A stretch of DNA of 64,000 nucleotides from contig CAJKBQ010000009.1 of the NCBI GenBank assembly GCA_905198155.1, positions 23,084 through 87,083 on the forward strand. The letters are read 5' to 3'. Source of the DNA: an uncultured Eubacteriales bacterium. GTDB taxonomy: Bacteria; Bacillota; Clostridia; Oscillospirales; Acutalibacteraceae. Made by a program: the position numbers and the translations under genes. Shown one piece after another: positions 27,039-35,509 of the stretch; the first letter of the stretch is position 1, and each line of letters begins with the position of its first letter. The notes under the pieces were generated by a model, which worked only from the letters and a program-made list of their open reading frames with translations, did not search any database and had not been told where the DNA came from.

Positions 27039-28187
27039 TCACATTTTACCCACCAATCGGGCAATCAGCGTCCGCTGTACGCGCATCGCACCCTTTTCGC
27101 AAAACTCTTGGCAGCAGAAACAATGGATACACTTTGCGCGATCAATCACCGGGATCCGGTCCGCCATACGGATGGCCTTCGCCGGACAGATCCGCGCGCA
27201 TGCGCCACAACCGATGCAGTCATTTAGCTGAACATCCGGATAGGATGCAAACATTTTCTGGAGAATTTCACCGCGAATTTGACCAAGCAATCCGTATTTT
27301 CCCTGAAATAGCAGGCTATTTGGCGTGCTAAGTTTTTCGTAGTCGGGCACGCAAAATCGATGAAAATCGCCAATAATCGGGACTTCTTCCACAGATTCCG
27401 GGATAAAACCGCGCTCAAATGCCGCTTGGAGCGTTGGGACTTCGGTACGGGATAGCCCAATTAGTGCCGCGCATGCCAAATCCAGTGGATATGGGCTGTG
27501 GCTGGCAAGAAGCGCACCAATCGGGCGTGGGGTTCCGGCAGTGGGACCGTTGCCCTCCATACCGACAACTGCATCAACAATACACAGCTGCGGTTTGAAA
27601 TATTCGTTTAAATCCACCAACATCCGTGCGAAATCTTCCGGATTTGGGAAACGAAAGTGGTATTCCGGCTTGATGGTACCGGGGATGGTACCGAACATAT
27701 TTTTGACCGCCGCGCTCATACCCATCATGCCGTGGGTTTTGAGCTTGCAAAAATTGATGATTACGTCTGCTTCGTCCAGATATGATGTATATTGGAATTG
27801 CTTCGCGATACATGCCTCCGGGAAATAGGCTGTTTTTTGTTGAAAATTATTATTTAACCGTGCGCCATATGCTTCTGTTTTGTGCATTCCGGTTGCGTTG
27901 TATACACGTTCTACATATGCCGCAGTATACAATCCGCCGGGGCTGTCGCCGATCACGACTTCCGCACCGCGCGCCCGCAGCAGCTCAGTCAGGGCGCAGA
28001 GCAGCGCCGGATGCGTCGTTGCGGCGGCTTCCGGCTTCAAAAATGACACCAAATTGGCTTTTATTGCGACTTTTGTGCCGTTTTTGATGCAATTTAGCCC
28101 GTCGATGGGCGTTAGCACGGCGTCCAGCGCGCGGCGGACGGTTTCGGGGGCGTAGTCTGGACAAGCGACGATTGATACGGGTTCCAT
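27039..28187 (-). CDS. DUF362 protein with C-terminal 2x[4Fe-4S] ferredoxin domain
   Basis: 382 residues. The N-terminal 290 residues match DUF362 (KVAIKANLVSFLKPEAAATTHP near residue 40; FCKLKTHGMMGMSAAVKNMFG near 170). The C-terminus holds two ferredoxin motifs, CIGCGACARICP and CIHCFCCQEFCEKGA. The first set fits the usual CxxCxxCxxxCP; the second has an extra Cys. DUF362 proteins are presumed redox or metal-cofactor enzymes of unknown reaction. The ATG is preceded by GGAGCATCGCC. It stands near the Fe-S operon at 29.7-34 kb but on the opposite strand. Confidence 0.9.
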   Translation of the reverse strand: MEPVSIVACPDYAPETVRRALDAVLTPIDGLNCIKNGTKVAIKANLVSFLKPEAAATTHPALLCALTELLRARGAEVVIGDSPGGLYTAAYVERVYNATGMHKTEAYGARLNNNFQQKTAYFPEACIAKQFQYTSYLDEADVIINFCKLKTHGMMGMSAAVKNMFGTIPGTIKPEYHFRFPNPEDFARMLVDLNEYFKPQLCIVDAVVGMEGNGPTAGTPRPIGALLASHSPYPLDLACAALIGLSRTEVPTLQAAFERGFIPESVEEVPIIGDFHRFCVPDYEKLSTPNSLLFQGKYGLLGQIRGEILQKMFASYPDVQLNDCIGCGACARICPAKAIRMADRIPVIDRAKCIHCFCCQEFCEKGAMRVQRTLIARLVGKM

Positions 28188-28301
28188 GGCGATGCTCCAT
28201 TTCTATTGGACTGGGAATTGCGGCCGATTTGCGTTCCGAAATTGCTTTGTATTCCCTGTTTTGTTTCAGTTTTACAGTCTCAATTTTCATTCTTTTCGAT
28301 T

Positions 28302-28330
28302 ATTGTAGCACAAACCGGGCAGTAATTCAA
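28302..28330 (-). promoter_or_regulatory. Promoter of the DUF362 gene
   Basis: TTGAAT (28325-28330) and TACAAT (28302-28307) on the minus strand, 17 bases apart. The rest of the 28.19-28.54 kb gap holds only this and the terminator at 28400. Confidence 0.75.
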
Positions 28331-28399
28331 TCATTTGGCGGATTTTTCGTGCTTTTTGTAGCCAAAATTTTTTCGTCCGATTTTTACACCGAAAAACGC

Positions 28400-28426
28400 A
28401 AAAAAGAGGCGTTTTGGCCTCTTTTT
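28400..28426 (-). terminator. Terminator after the 28.5-29.3 kb gene
   Basis: AAAAGAGGC and GCCTCTTTT around a 6-base loop, T-rich on both sides. Confidence 0.8.
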
Positions 28427-28543
28427 GCACGATTCAAGAATGATTGCAGGACATTACCAGGAATATTTTGGGTGCACTGGGTATGGTAATCGCGATGCGC
28501 TCTAAATTTCTCATTTTTGGAGTTCACTTTTCGCTCTGCAATG

Positions 28544-29308
28544 TCACGTAAAAGATCCCATGTACGCCCGACGTCCATAATATTCGTCCGCGTCCATGCC
28601 GCGCAGTTCTTTTGTGTTGCAATTCAACATAAAAGCAGCGCCATATTTATCACCTTCTTCTACAAGATAACCGTCTGCCCGGCACCGACTCACTTTTTCG
28701 GGCAATTGGCTCAGTATATCTTCGCCAACGAGGTAGCAAATTTCAACCTGGTTTCTGCTCCATGGGTTGAAAATCATATATTCTCGCAGAGGTGCCTGGA
28801 AAATTTCGCGCGTTTCGCCGGTCAACGCATAGGTGCGGTACAGCCAACCATCTGTGCAGCAGAAAATGATGGTGCGATCGTCGCCATCGATCTTGTCGAT
28901 TACGCGGGTCCCATGGTATAGTAGTGTCACTTCGCGGGTAGTAGTGTCCAATTTGTACAGGTCAGTTCCATTTTCTTCCGCAAAGAAAATGGCTAAATCT
29001 GTATATTTGTGCGCCCCTACTTTGTGGCCATCGTAAAAGAGGATATCTTTTGACCCATCCTCTTCGGAGGGGAGCACCAAATAACGTGCGCTAAGGTAAA
29101 TCGCGCCATCTTTTACCGAGTATAGTCCATCCGCGTCTGGGAATTCACGGAGTTTGCCGCTCTCTCGAAAGTAGGAATCGTAGTTCTTAAAATCGGGGTT
29201 CATCAGAATGAGATCTTCGCCAAATACAGGAATTTCTCCGGCGGAAGCGGTTCCCGATTCGGACAGCGCCGGGGCAGCGCAGGCGTCAGGAGCAGGGGGC
29301 GGCTCCAT
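28544..29308 (-). CDS. Lipoprotein-like protein, probable N-terminal frameshift
   Basis: 254 residues as read, from an ATG with no ribosome site. The body has many short repeats of the type DLYKLDTTTREV and GWLYRTYALTGETRE, suggesting a beta-propeller-like fold. The N-terminus starts abruptly in PPPAPDACAAPALSES. In another frame just upstream, the DNA encodes a signal-peptide-like KSKLFAVLW followed by PLLLT, which would join to CAAPALSES as a good lipobox if one base were changed near a run of five C. I therefore think this was, or is, an exported lipoprotein whose reading frame is broken by an indel or sequencing error. Function unknown. Confidence 0.6.
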   Translation of the reverse strand: MEPPPAPDACAAPALSESGTASAGEIPVFGEDLILMNPDFKNYDSYFRESGKLREFPDADGLYSVKDGAIYLSARYLVLPSEEDGSKDILFYDGHKVGAHKYTDLAIFFAEENGTDLYKLDTTTREVTLLYHGTRVIDKIDGDDRTIIFCCTDGWLYRTYALTGETREIFQAPLREYMIFNPWSRNQVEICYLVGEDILSQLPEKVSRCRADGYLVEEGDKYGAAFMLNCNTKELRGMDADEYYGRRAYMGSFT

Positions 29309-29466
29309 AATACGGCGAAAAGCTTTGATTTTCTGAAATGAACATTTTCAATTTTTGTCGATATGTACAAATAAAATATTAAATTTTCGTTGATATTCCC
29401 AAAGTATTTTTGCATAGGCGTTCCGACCGACGTTTGTTTTCGGACAATTCCGGTTTGTTTTCGTAC

Positions 29467-29495
29467 TTGATTTTTGCACCGCGGTATGGTACACT
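29467..29495 (+). promoter_or_regulatory. Promoter of the Fe-S operon
   Basis: TTGATT (29467-29472), 17 bases, TACACT (29490-29495). The leader to the first gene is about 160 bases and contains no recognisable riboswitch. Confidence 0.65.
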
Positions 29496-29661
29496 GATAA
29501 TAAATATTCGGTATGAAAGAAAGCGCTTACAGTCGCGCGGGGCGCGGGCAACCCGGCAAATCCACATAAAATCTTTATTTTACACTATAACATCTGTGTT
29601 TTATCGCTTTTCAAACCGGCAATTTTCCGGTATACTGAACGGAGAAAAGGGGGAATCGCAC

Positions 29662-30732
29662 ATGAAATGGCTGGTGGGGTATCAGCTGACCGAGGACGAC
29701 GCGTTCATGGACGAGCTGCTGCGGCAGCGCGCGCAGGTCGCGGAAGTGTATTTTTCGTGGGGAACGATGCCGAACGGCCGCCATGCCGCCGCCGCGCACG
29801 CCAATTTGACGGCCGCTGAGGCGCAGCGCCGCACCGAAATGGACTTGCAGACGCTGGCCGACCACGGGTTCCGGTTCAATTTGCTGCTCAACGGCAACTG
29901 CTACGGCGGGCGCAGCCTGTCGCGGATGTTCCTGATGGAGGTGTGCGACACGATCGAGGAGATCGGCGCGCGGTTCGGGATTGCGTCTGTCACGACGACG
30001 TCTCCGGTTTTGGCGAATGTTGTAAAGCGAAATTTCCCGGATTTGGAAGTGCGCGCGTCGGTCAACATGGAAATCGGCTCCATCGCCGGGATGGAATACC
30101 TGGCCGACACGTTCGACAGTTTTTACATCGCGCGGGAATTGAACCGCGAACTGGATCAGCTGCGCGTGATGCGGGATTGGTGCGTGAAAAACGGCAAAAA
30201 AAGTTATATTTTGGCCAACAGCGGGTGCTTGCGTCACTGCTCTGCCCGCCAGTTCCACGATAATCTGGTCGCGCACGAGCGCGAGATCGCCGAGATGAAC
30301 AACGGCGCGGAATTCCACGGAATTTGCGCCGACTACCTGCGCGGAGCGGCGGACAAGGCCGTGTATCTGCGCCGGCTGAGCTTCATCCGGCCGGAAGATA
30401 TGGCGCAATACGACGGGTTGGCCGACGGCGCGAAGCTGGCAACGCGCGTCAGCCGCGTACCGGCTCAAATTTTGCGCGCATACGCCCAGGGGCGCTACGC
30501 CGGGAACCTGCTCGACCTGCTCGAACCGGATCATGCGGCGACGCTGTACCCCGATGTGATCGAAAACAATCGCCTGCCGGCGGATTTTGGCGCCCGAACC
30601 GCGCAATGCGGCCATCGGTGCGAAACCGGCGGCGAATGTTCATATTGCCGCGAGGCGTTTGCGGCTGCGTGCGTCCGAATCCCGGACTATGCGGTTGCCG
30701 ACGGCGGCGATTCGTGTGACCACACGAAATAA
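29662..30732 (+). CDS. Peptidase U32-like iron-sulfur protein
   Basis: 356 residues from the ATG at 29662 (AAAAGGGGG upstream). The first two thirds resemble the TIM-barrel of U32 proteins (the UbiU/UbiV/TrhP group): NVVKRNFPDLEVRASVNMEIG, then NSGCLRHCSARQFHDN, where U32 members carry Fe-S ligands. A Cys-rich end, CGHRCETGGECSYC, adds more possible ligands. U32 members modify tRNA or ubiquinone precursors in oxygen-independent ways, but no specific reaction can be assigned. It heads an operon with three QueG-like Fe-S proteins, so a joint redox job is likely. Confidence 0.75.
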   Translation: MKWLVGYQLTEDDAFMDELLRQRAQVAEVYFSWGTMPNGRHAAAAHANLTAAEAQRRTEMDLQTLADHGFRFNLLLNGNCYGGRSLSRMFLMEVCDTIEEIGARFGIASVTTTSPVLANVVKRNFPDLEVRASVNMEIGSIAGMEYLADTFDSFYIARELNRELDQLRVMRDWCVKNGKKSYILANSGCLRHCSARQFHDNLVAHEREIAEMNNGAEFHGICADYLRGAADKAVYLRRLSFIRPEDMAQYDGLADGAKLATRVSRVPAQILRAYAQGRYAGNLLDLLEPDHAATLYPDVIENNRLPADFGARTAQCGHRCETGGECSYCREAFAAACVRIPDYAVADGGDSCDHTK

Positions 30733-30755
30733 AAAGCAGAAAGAAGGGATTGCAT

Positions 30756-31823
30756 TTGTTAACCAGTGCAATGATCAAAGAGGCCGCGCTCGCTGCCGGA
30801 GCGGACGCGTGCGGGATCGGATCGATGGACCGCTTTGACGGCGCGCCCCGCGAGATGGACCCGCGCTACCTGTTCCCCGAAGCCAAAAGCGTGATCGGAT
30901 TCGTGTTCCGGATCCCGCGCGGGGTGCAGCGTGGCATTGAGGAAGGCACACAGTTTTACCAATATCCGTCGATGGCGTACGGCGGCATCAACGAAATCTT
31001 CGCCCCGGCCGTGCTGTACCGCGTGGGCCGCGTGATTGAGGACGAAGGGTACGAAGCGATGCTGTACCGCAACACCGGCGCGCGCGGCGTGGTGTCCGAT
31101 ATGGACGGTTCGCCCGGCAACTCGCTGTCGCCCGAAGAGCAGATCAACGTCAGCGAACAGGCCGAGACGAAAACCGCCCACCATCGCTCCGTGCAGTTCA
31201 CCCGCCCCGCGCGGGAAGGCGCGGTCGCGCCGGACTTGCAGTTCCACTTCCGGCTGGCGGCCGTGGCGTGCGGACTGGGCGAAATGGGTTGGAGTAAAAT
31301 GCTGCTGACGCCGCAGTTCGGGCCGCTGCAGCGCGTCGCGTTCATCTTCACCGACGCCGAGCTGGAACCCGACCCGATGTATGACGGGCCGTCGCTGTGC
31401 CGCCACTGCGGCGCGTGCATCCGCGAATGTCCCGGTCACTGCCTCCACCCCACCGAACGCGTGGTCGCGTACGTCGGCGGCAAGCGGTGCGAATGGGCGA
31501 AGCTGGACGAGTGGAAATGCTACGCATTTTATACGCACGCCGGGCGGTATTACAATCCGTTTGTGCCAAAATCTGTATTCGATGAAAACAAAAACGGCGA
31601 CCTGGACGTGCTGGAAGGTAAGGCCGAGGCCGACGAAAATCAGATTATGAAGGTATACACTGCGCTGGAAAACTACTTCCCCACGTGGGTCGGGTACAAT
31701 ATGGCCAAATGCGGCGGGTGCATCCGCGCCTGTGTCAGCATTTTGGAGAAAAAAGGCGGCACCATGGCCGGGCGGTTCAAAGAGCCGCTGCGCACGAAAA
31801 AAGCTTGGAGGTTGGATCGATGA
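30756..31823 (+). CDS. QueG-like double [4Fe-4S] protein, paralogue 1
   Basis: 355 residues. The start is TTG 30756: AGAAGGG lies 7 bases upstream, and the resulting N-terminus MLTSAMIKEAALAAGADACGIG aligns with MLTAERIKQKAAELGADLCGIG of paralogue 2. A domain like that of epoxyqueuosine reductase and reductive dehalogenases follows (VIGFVFRIPRG, IEEGTQFYQYPS, GLGEMGWSKMLLTPQFGP). The first cluster motif is CRHCGACIRECPGHC, the second KCGGCIRACV near the C-terminus. True QueG reduces epoxyqueuosine with cobalamin; whether these bind cobalamin is unknown. Its stop overlaps the cupin start by ATGA. Confidence 0.82.
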   Translation: MLTSAMIKEAALAAGADACGIGSMDRFDGAPREMDPRYLFPEAKSVIGFVFRIPRGVQRGIEEGTQFYQYPSMAYGGINEIFAPAVLYRVGRVIEDEGYEAMLYRNTGARGVVSDMDGSPGNSLSPEEQINVSEQAETKTAHHRSVQFTRPAREGAVAPDLQFHFRLAAVACGLGEMGWSKMLLTPQFGPLQRVAFIFTDAELEPDPMYDGPSLCRHCGACIRECPGHCLHPTERVVAYVGGKRCEWAKLDEWKCYAFYTHAGRYYNPFVPKSVFDENKNGDLDVLEGKAEADENQIMKVYTALENYFPTWVGYNMAKCGGCIRACVSILEKKGGTMAGRFKEPLRTKKAWRLDR

Positions 31824-32227
31824 ACGAACGGAATCACATGGAATTTGCAGAACGTACCAAAGAAGGGTACCAGGTTCTGGTCAATACGCCGTTGTGGCGG
31901 TTTGCGCTGCTCGGATGGGCGCCGCGGTTTGACGAATCGTCGCCGCTGCAACTGGAACGCCATATGAAAACGGACGAGGTGTTCATCCTGCTGTCCGGCG
32001 AAGCGACCATCATCGAGGGCGGCGCGGGCGATGCGCCGGCCGATGTGGTATGTACGAAGCTGCGGCCGCTGGAATCGTGCAATCTGCCGGCGGCGGTGTG
32101 GCATCACATTCATGTGAGCCGCGACGGCGTGGTGGCCATCGCCGAAAATGCCGACACCAGCAAAGCCAACACCGAATACGCCGACTGGAAAGGGGACGTG
32201 CGCTATGTTGACCGCGGAGCGGATTAA
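31820..32227 (+). CDS. Cupin-like protein in the Fe-S operon
   Basis: 135 residues. GGAGG precedes the ATG at 31820. The central part LERHMKTDEVFILLSGEATI and PAAVWHHIHVSRDGVV look like the two conserved cupin motifs with His and Glu metal ligands. It might bind a small molecule or metal, and some ureidoglycolate-lyase-like cupins have this shape. It sits between two paralogous Fe-S protein genes, overlapping both (4 and 23 bases), so it is almost surely made with them. Its function is unknown. Confidence 0.7.
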   Translation: MNERNHMEFAERTKEGYQVLVNTPLWRFALLGWAPRFDESSPLQLERHMKTDEVFILLSGEATIIEGGAGDAPADVVCTKLRPLESCNLPAAVWHHIHVSRDGVVAIAENADTSKANTEYADWKGDVRYVDRGAD

Positions 32228-33110
32228 GCAAAAGGCCGCCGAACTGGGCGCGGATCTGTGCGGGATCGGCGATATCGCGCGGTATGCGGGCACCGACCCG
32301 CAGCGCGACCCGCGGATGATCCTGCCGAAGGGCAAATGCGTGATCGGCGCGGCGTTTCGCGTGCCGCGCGGGCTGTTTCGCTGCATGGCAACGAAATCGC
32401 AGTATTACAACTACTTAACGCTGGGCGTAAAGTACCCGGACGAGGAATTGGCCGAGATTTTCCTGCTGAAAATGGCGTCGATGATCGAGGACGAGGGGTA
32501 CGATGCGTGCGTGCAGCGGAACGTGTCCAACCTGAAAGTGAAGGGCGACAAAACGCAGAATCCGGAGCTGGTGGACACCTACGAGCTGATTCACGCCGAG
32601 CCGGTGGAGCCGGGCAAACCCGCCCCGGACGTCATCATGGACTTTGCGCAGTCGGCGCAGATCTGCGGGATGGGCGCGGCCGGGCGATCCGGCGCGATTT
32701 TGGTGCCGAAGTTCGGGCCGTTCGTGCGGTTTGTGTTCATCGTGACCGATGCGCCGCTGGAATGTGACGAACCGTTTGAAGGCACGCTGTGCGACGAATG
32801 CGGCGCGTGCGGCGCGGCTTGCCCCGGCCATGCGATTGATGCGGACGGCAAAGACACCTGGCAGTGCAGCGTATATTATCGCGGCGCGGCCAAAACCAAC
32901 CCGTTCATGACGGACGATTTTCTGGCCGGAAACCCGGAGCGCGAGGTGATTTTGAACGGCGAAAAGCGGTTCGACGCGGTATCGGCGCGCGCGCTGTATC
33001 CGAAACTGGATTTTGTCCCGGCATTTTCGGGGTATGCGCCGTGCCTGTGCGGCAAAGCGTGCGACGTGGCGTGCTATCAACATTTGAAGGAGGCGGGCGC
33101 TCTTGGATAA
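32205..33110 (+). CDS. QueG-like double [4Fe-4S] protein, paralogue 2
   Basis: 301 residues from the ATG at 32205 (AAAGGGGAC upstream, inside the cupin gene). It shares with its neighbours the N-terminal GADLCGIG, the CVIGAAFRVPRGLF segment, GMGAAGRSGAILVPKFGPFVRF, and a first cluster motif CDECGACGAACPGHA followed by WQCSVYYRGAAKTNPFM. The end of the protein has CLCGKACDVACYQHLKE as second cluster. It lacks part of the insert of paralogue 1. It probably pairs with the others in a heteromeric redox complex. Confidence 0.82.
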   Translation: MLTAERIKQKAAELGADLCGIGDIARYAGTDPQRDPRMILPKGKCVIGAAFRVPRGLFRCMATKSQYYNYLTLGVKYPDEELAEIFLLKMASMIEDEGYDACVQRNVSNLKVKGDKTQNPELVDTYELIHAEPVEPGKPAPDVIMDFAQSAQICGMGAAGRSGAILVPKFGPFVRFVFIVTDAPLECDEPFEGTLCDECGACGAACPGHAIDADGKDTWQCSVYYRGAAKTNPFMTDDFLAGNPEREVILNGEKRFDAVSARALYPKLDFVPAFSGYAPCLCGKACDVACYQHLKEAGALG

Positions 33111-34065
33111 AATGGAAATGCTGCGCGAACGGATCATCCGCCGCGCCAACGACGAAGGCGCCGACCTGGTCGGATTCGGGCCGATTGCCCGGTTCCACGA
33201 CCCGGCGATTGCGAAAATTTTCCCGGAGACGAAAACCGTGATTGCGATCGGGTTCCGCGTGCTGCGCGGGTCGTACCGCGGGATTGAGGAAGGTTCCACG
33301 TATTACCAATACACAACGACCGGCGTGGAGACGATCGAGGAAACGCTGATCCCCGGCGCGCTGCTGCGCATTTGCGCGGCGATTGAGGACGACGGGTATC
33401 TGGCGGTGCCGCAGCGGCGGAATCAGCTGCTGCGCGCGTCCGACGAGGCGCTGAACCCGGAAATGCTGCACACCGAATTTTACCAGGCGGGTGCCAAAGA
33501 GCCGCAGATCGACTTCACGCAGGCGGCTGCGCTGTGCGGATTGGGCGAAATTGGGCGGAGCGGCGCGCTGCTGACCGACCCGTTCGGGCCGTTCCAGCGG
33601 GTGGCGCTGATTTTGACGGACGCCGAGCTGCCAGAAACGCCGCTGGTGACGCCGCATTTGTGCGACCAGTGCGGCGAATGCATTCACGCCTGCCCCGGCC
33701 ACGCGATGGCGGCCGACGGGACGCTGAATCGGTGGCAGTGCGCGGCGTATTACCGCGGCGCGAACATGACGACGAACCCGTATATGCCGCCGGATGCGTA
33801 CGAGGATCGCGCCGACCGGATGGAAATTATGACCGGGCAGGCGGATTTGAGCTTTGCGGACGCCAAGGAAGTGATGGCGGAGACGCATTTTTATCCGCCG
33901 ATCAAGCACGGGTATGTGTCCAGCATTTGCGGGCGCGCGTGCGACCGGGCGTGCTACGCGCATTTGGAAGAAAAAGGCGTGCTGACGAAGCATTTCGTGC
34001 GGCCGCTGCGGATTCGGCCGGTGTGGAGCTTGCCGGTGTTGACGGAAAAGGATTCGGAAAGTTAA
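33103..34065 (+). CDS. QueG-like double [4Fe-4S] protein, paralogue 3
   Basis: 320 residues. TTG 33103 is the likely start: AAGGAGG stands 9 bases upstream, against 18 for the ATG at 33112, and the frame overlaps the stop of paralogue 2. The landmarks repeat those of the other two: VIAIGFRVLRGSY, IEEGSTYYQYTT, CGLGEIGRSGALLTDPFGPF, CDQCGECIHACPGHA, WQCAAYYRGANMTTNPYM, and CGRACDRACYAHLEE. The tail after the second cluster is longer. It is the last gene; a terminator follows within 50 bases. Confidence 0.82.
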   Translation: MDKMEMLRERIIRRANDEGADLVGFGPIARFHDPAIAKIFPETKTVIAIGFRVLRGSYRGIEEGSTYYQYTTTGVETIEETLIPGALLRICAAIEDDGYLAVPQRRNQLLRASDEALNPEMLHTEFYQAGAKEPQIDFTQAAALCGLGEIGRSGALLTDPFGPFQRVALILTDAELPETPLVTPHLCDQCGECIHACPGHAMAADGTLNRWQCAAYYRGANMTTNPYMPPDAYEDRADRMEIMTGQADLSFADAKEVMAETHFYPPIKHGYVSSICGRACDRACYAHLEEKGVLTKHFVRPLRIRPVWSLPVLTEKDSES

Positions 34066-34076
34066 GGATATGGGAA

Positions 34077-34112
34077 AATCCCCCTGTTCGGTGTGAACGG
34101 GGGATTTTTTGT
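34077..34112 (+). terminator. Terminator of the Fe-S operon
   Basis: AATCCCCC-T-GTTC and GAACGGGGGATT around a 5-base loop, one bulge, then a run of T. Confidence 0.85.
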
Positions 34113-34240
34113 TTTGGGGATTGTTGGGATTTATGGTAATGATGACTCACGTCGGCTGATGGGAAGCCCCTCTCTGCTCGCGATGAGTCGCGAATTTGAC
34201 CACGATGAGAGTGCGCAACGTGGGAAAATTTCTGCGGGTG

Positions 34241-34455
34241 GAAGGCAACTCCCTCAGCCTCTCGGCAGCTCCCTCGCGAGGGAGCCAGGTACTGCGAGAT
34301 CCATGTAATAGCGGAATTTCTTTCCGCCGAAGGAATAACCATAGGCCGAAAATCATTTCCAAGCGATGCCGTCCCGGCGGTACAACCCCAAGGCTCCCTC
34401 GCGAGGGAGCTGTCTCGCGCCTGCGGCGCGAGACTGAGGGAGTTGCCTTCGGCCG
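34241..34455. repeat. MITE-like composite repeat, copy A
   Basis: About 215 bp bounded by GGCAACTCCCTCAG (34243-34256) and its inverse CTGAGGGAGTTGCC (34434-34447). Inside each end is the palindrome GGCTCCCTCGCGAGGGAGCC or a close form. No coding sequence is present. The stretch 34.07-34.94 kb contains only this, copy B, and AT-poor spacer. Confidence 0.85.
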
Positions 34456-34582
34456 CAGAGATTTCTCACGAAGCGCTACTCTCGCGGTACGTAGGTACGG
34501 AAAGACTTATGCAACAGAAAAGTCCCGGTGCGTATGGAGGGCAATTTCTTCAGCTTTAGCTGCGACGTTTTAGCCCCGGAGG

Positions 34583-34780
34583 TAACTGAAGGCAACTCCT
34601 TCAGCCTTCGGCAGCTCCCTCGCGAGGGAGCCGGGCATTGAAAGACTCATGTAGTTGGTGAAATCTTTCGGCCAATAGGTTTTATATTCATGCGCTATCC
34701 TGGCAACTCAACTAAAAGGCTCCCTCGCGAGGGAGCTGCCTCGCGCCTGCGGCGCGAGACTGAGGGAGTTGCCTTCGGCC
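34583..34780. repeat. MITE-like composite repeat, copy B
   Basis: Same structure as the copy 140 bases upstream: GGCAACTCCTTCAG at the left, GAGGGAGC palindromes inside, CTGAGGGAGTTGCC ending at 34773, and CTTCGGCCGCAG beyond. It shares the CTCATGTAGTTGG word with copies C and D. Confidence 0.85.
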
Positions 34781-34930
34781 GCAGCATTCCGCCACGCCGC
34801 CGACACCGTCAGTACAAATCCGGTCAAGCAACCAACGACCGTCCCTACAACCCTCCCAGACCCAATTCGCGCAAAATACCCCTGCCATACTAAAAATATC
34901 TATTATGTATGATCTCTTATCTCTTATCTA

Positions 34931-34967
34931 AAATCCCATCAAGTGCCATCCGGCACTTGATGGGATT
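34931..34967 (-). terminator. Terminator overlapping the acetyltransferase stop codon
   Basis: Perfect 16-bp stem (34932-34947 with 34952-34967), 4-base loop. The last codons and stop of the acetyltransferase gene lie inside the stem, and T-rich sequence follows on the minus strand. Confidence 0.85.
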
Positions 34968-35481
34968 CGCTCAACCGCTGGAACGCGACGCGGTCGCGGT
35001 CGTCGCCGTCGTGCGTCCAGTCGGCGAGGTGGATCACGCCGCAATACACAAACCCGTGTTTTTTCAGGAATTTTTGCATCACAACGTTGTTGCGGTGCGT
35101 GTCCACGCGCAGATCGATCCCCTGCGGGGCGGTGTGCGCGATACAGTAGGCGACGCAGTCGGACGCTGCGCCGCCGTGTGCGCGCGTGGCGATGCGGTGA
35201 ATCACGCCGTAGGGCGCGTCGCGCAGCCAGGCACCGTCGTAGATTTCGGCGTAGGTGGGGTCGTCGAAAATACCGAAGCAGAACGTCGCGACCATCGCGC
35301 CGTCCTCCTCGCACACATAGGAGCGCCCGGCGGCGAGGTCGACGCGCAAAATCTCCGCGGACGGATAGGTCGGCGGCCACTGCGACGGATTGCCGGTTTG
35401 TGCCATAAATTGCCGCGCTTCGGCAAAAATTTGCATCATTTCCGGCAAATCGGCTTCGGTGGCCGGGCGAATGGTTCTCAT
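34939..35481 (-). CDS. GNAT-family N-acetyltransferase
   Basis: 180 residues. Two ATGs are possible; AGAGGA touches the first and stands 6 bases from the second (35481), which gives MRTIRPATEADLPEMM, a normal GNAT N-terminus. GNPSQWPPTYPSAEIL and the later IDLRVDTHRNNVVMQKFLKKHGF, the conserved acetyl-CoA region and last strand, resemble a clostridial GNAT subgroup. Acceptor unknown. Its last eight codons form half of the terminator stem, so coding and termination share sequence. Confidence 0.85.
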   Translation of the reverse strand: MRTIRPATEADLPEMMQIFAEARQFMAQTGNPSQWPPTYPSAEILRVDLAAGRSYVCEEDGAMVATFCFGIFDDPTYAEIYDGAWLRDAPYGVIHRIATRAHGGAASDCVAYCIAHTAPQGIDLRVDTHRNNVVMQKFLKKHGFVYCGVIHLADWTHDGDDRDRVAFQRLSESHQVPDGT

Positions 35482-35509
35482 GGGCATTCCTCTTTTCTGA
35501 TTGTCCGAA

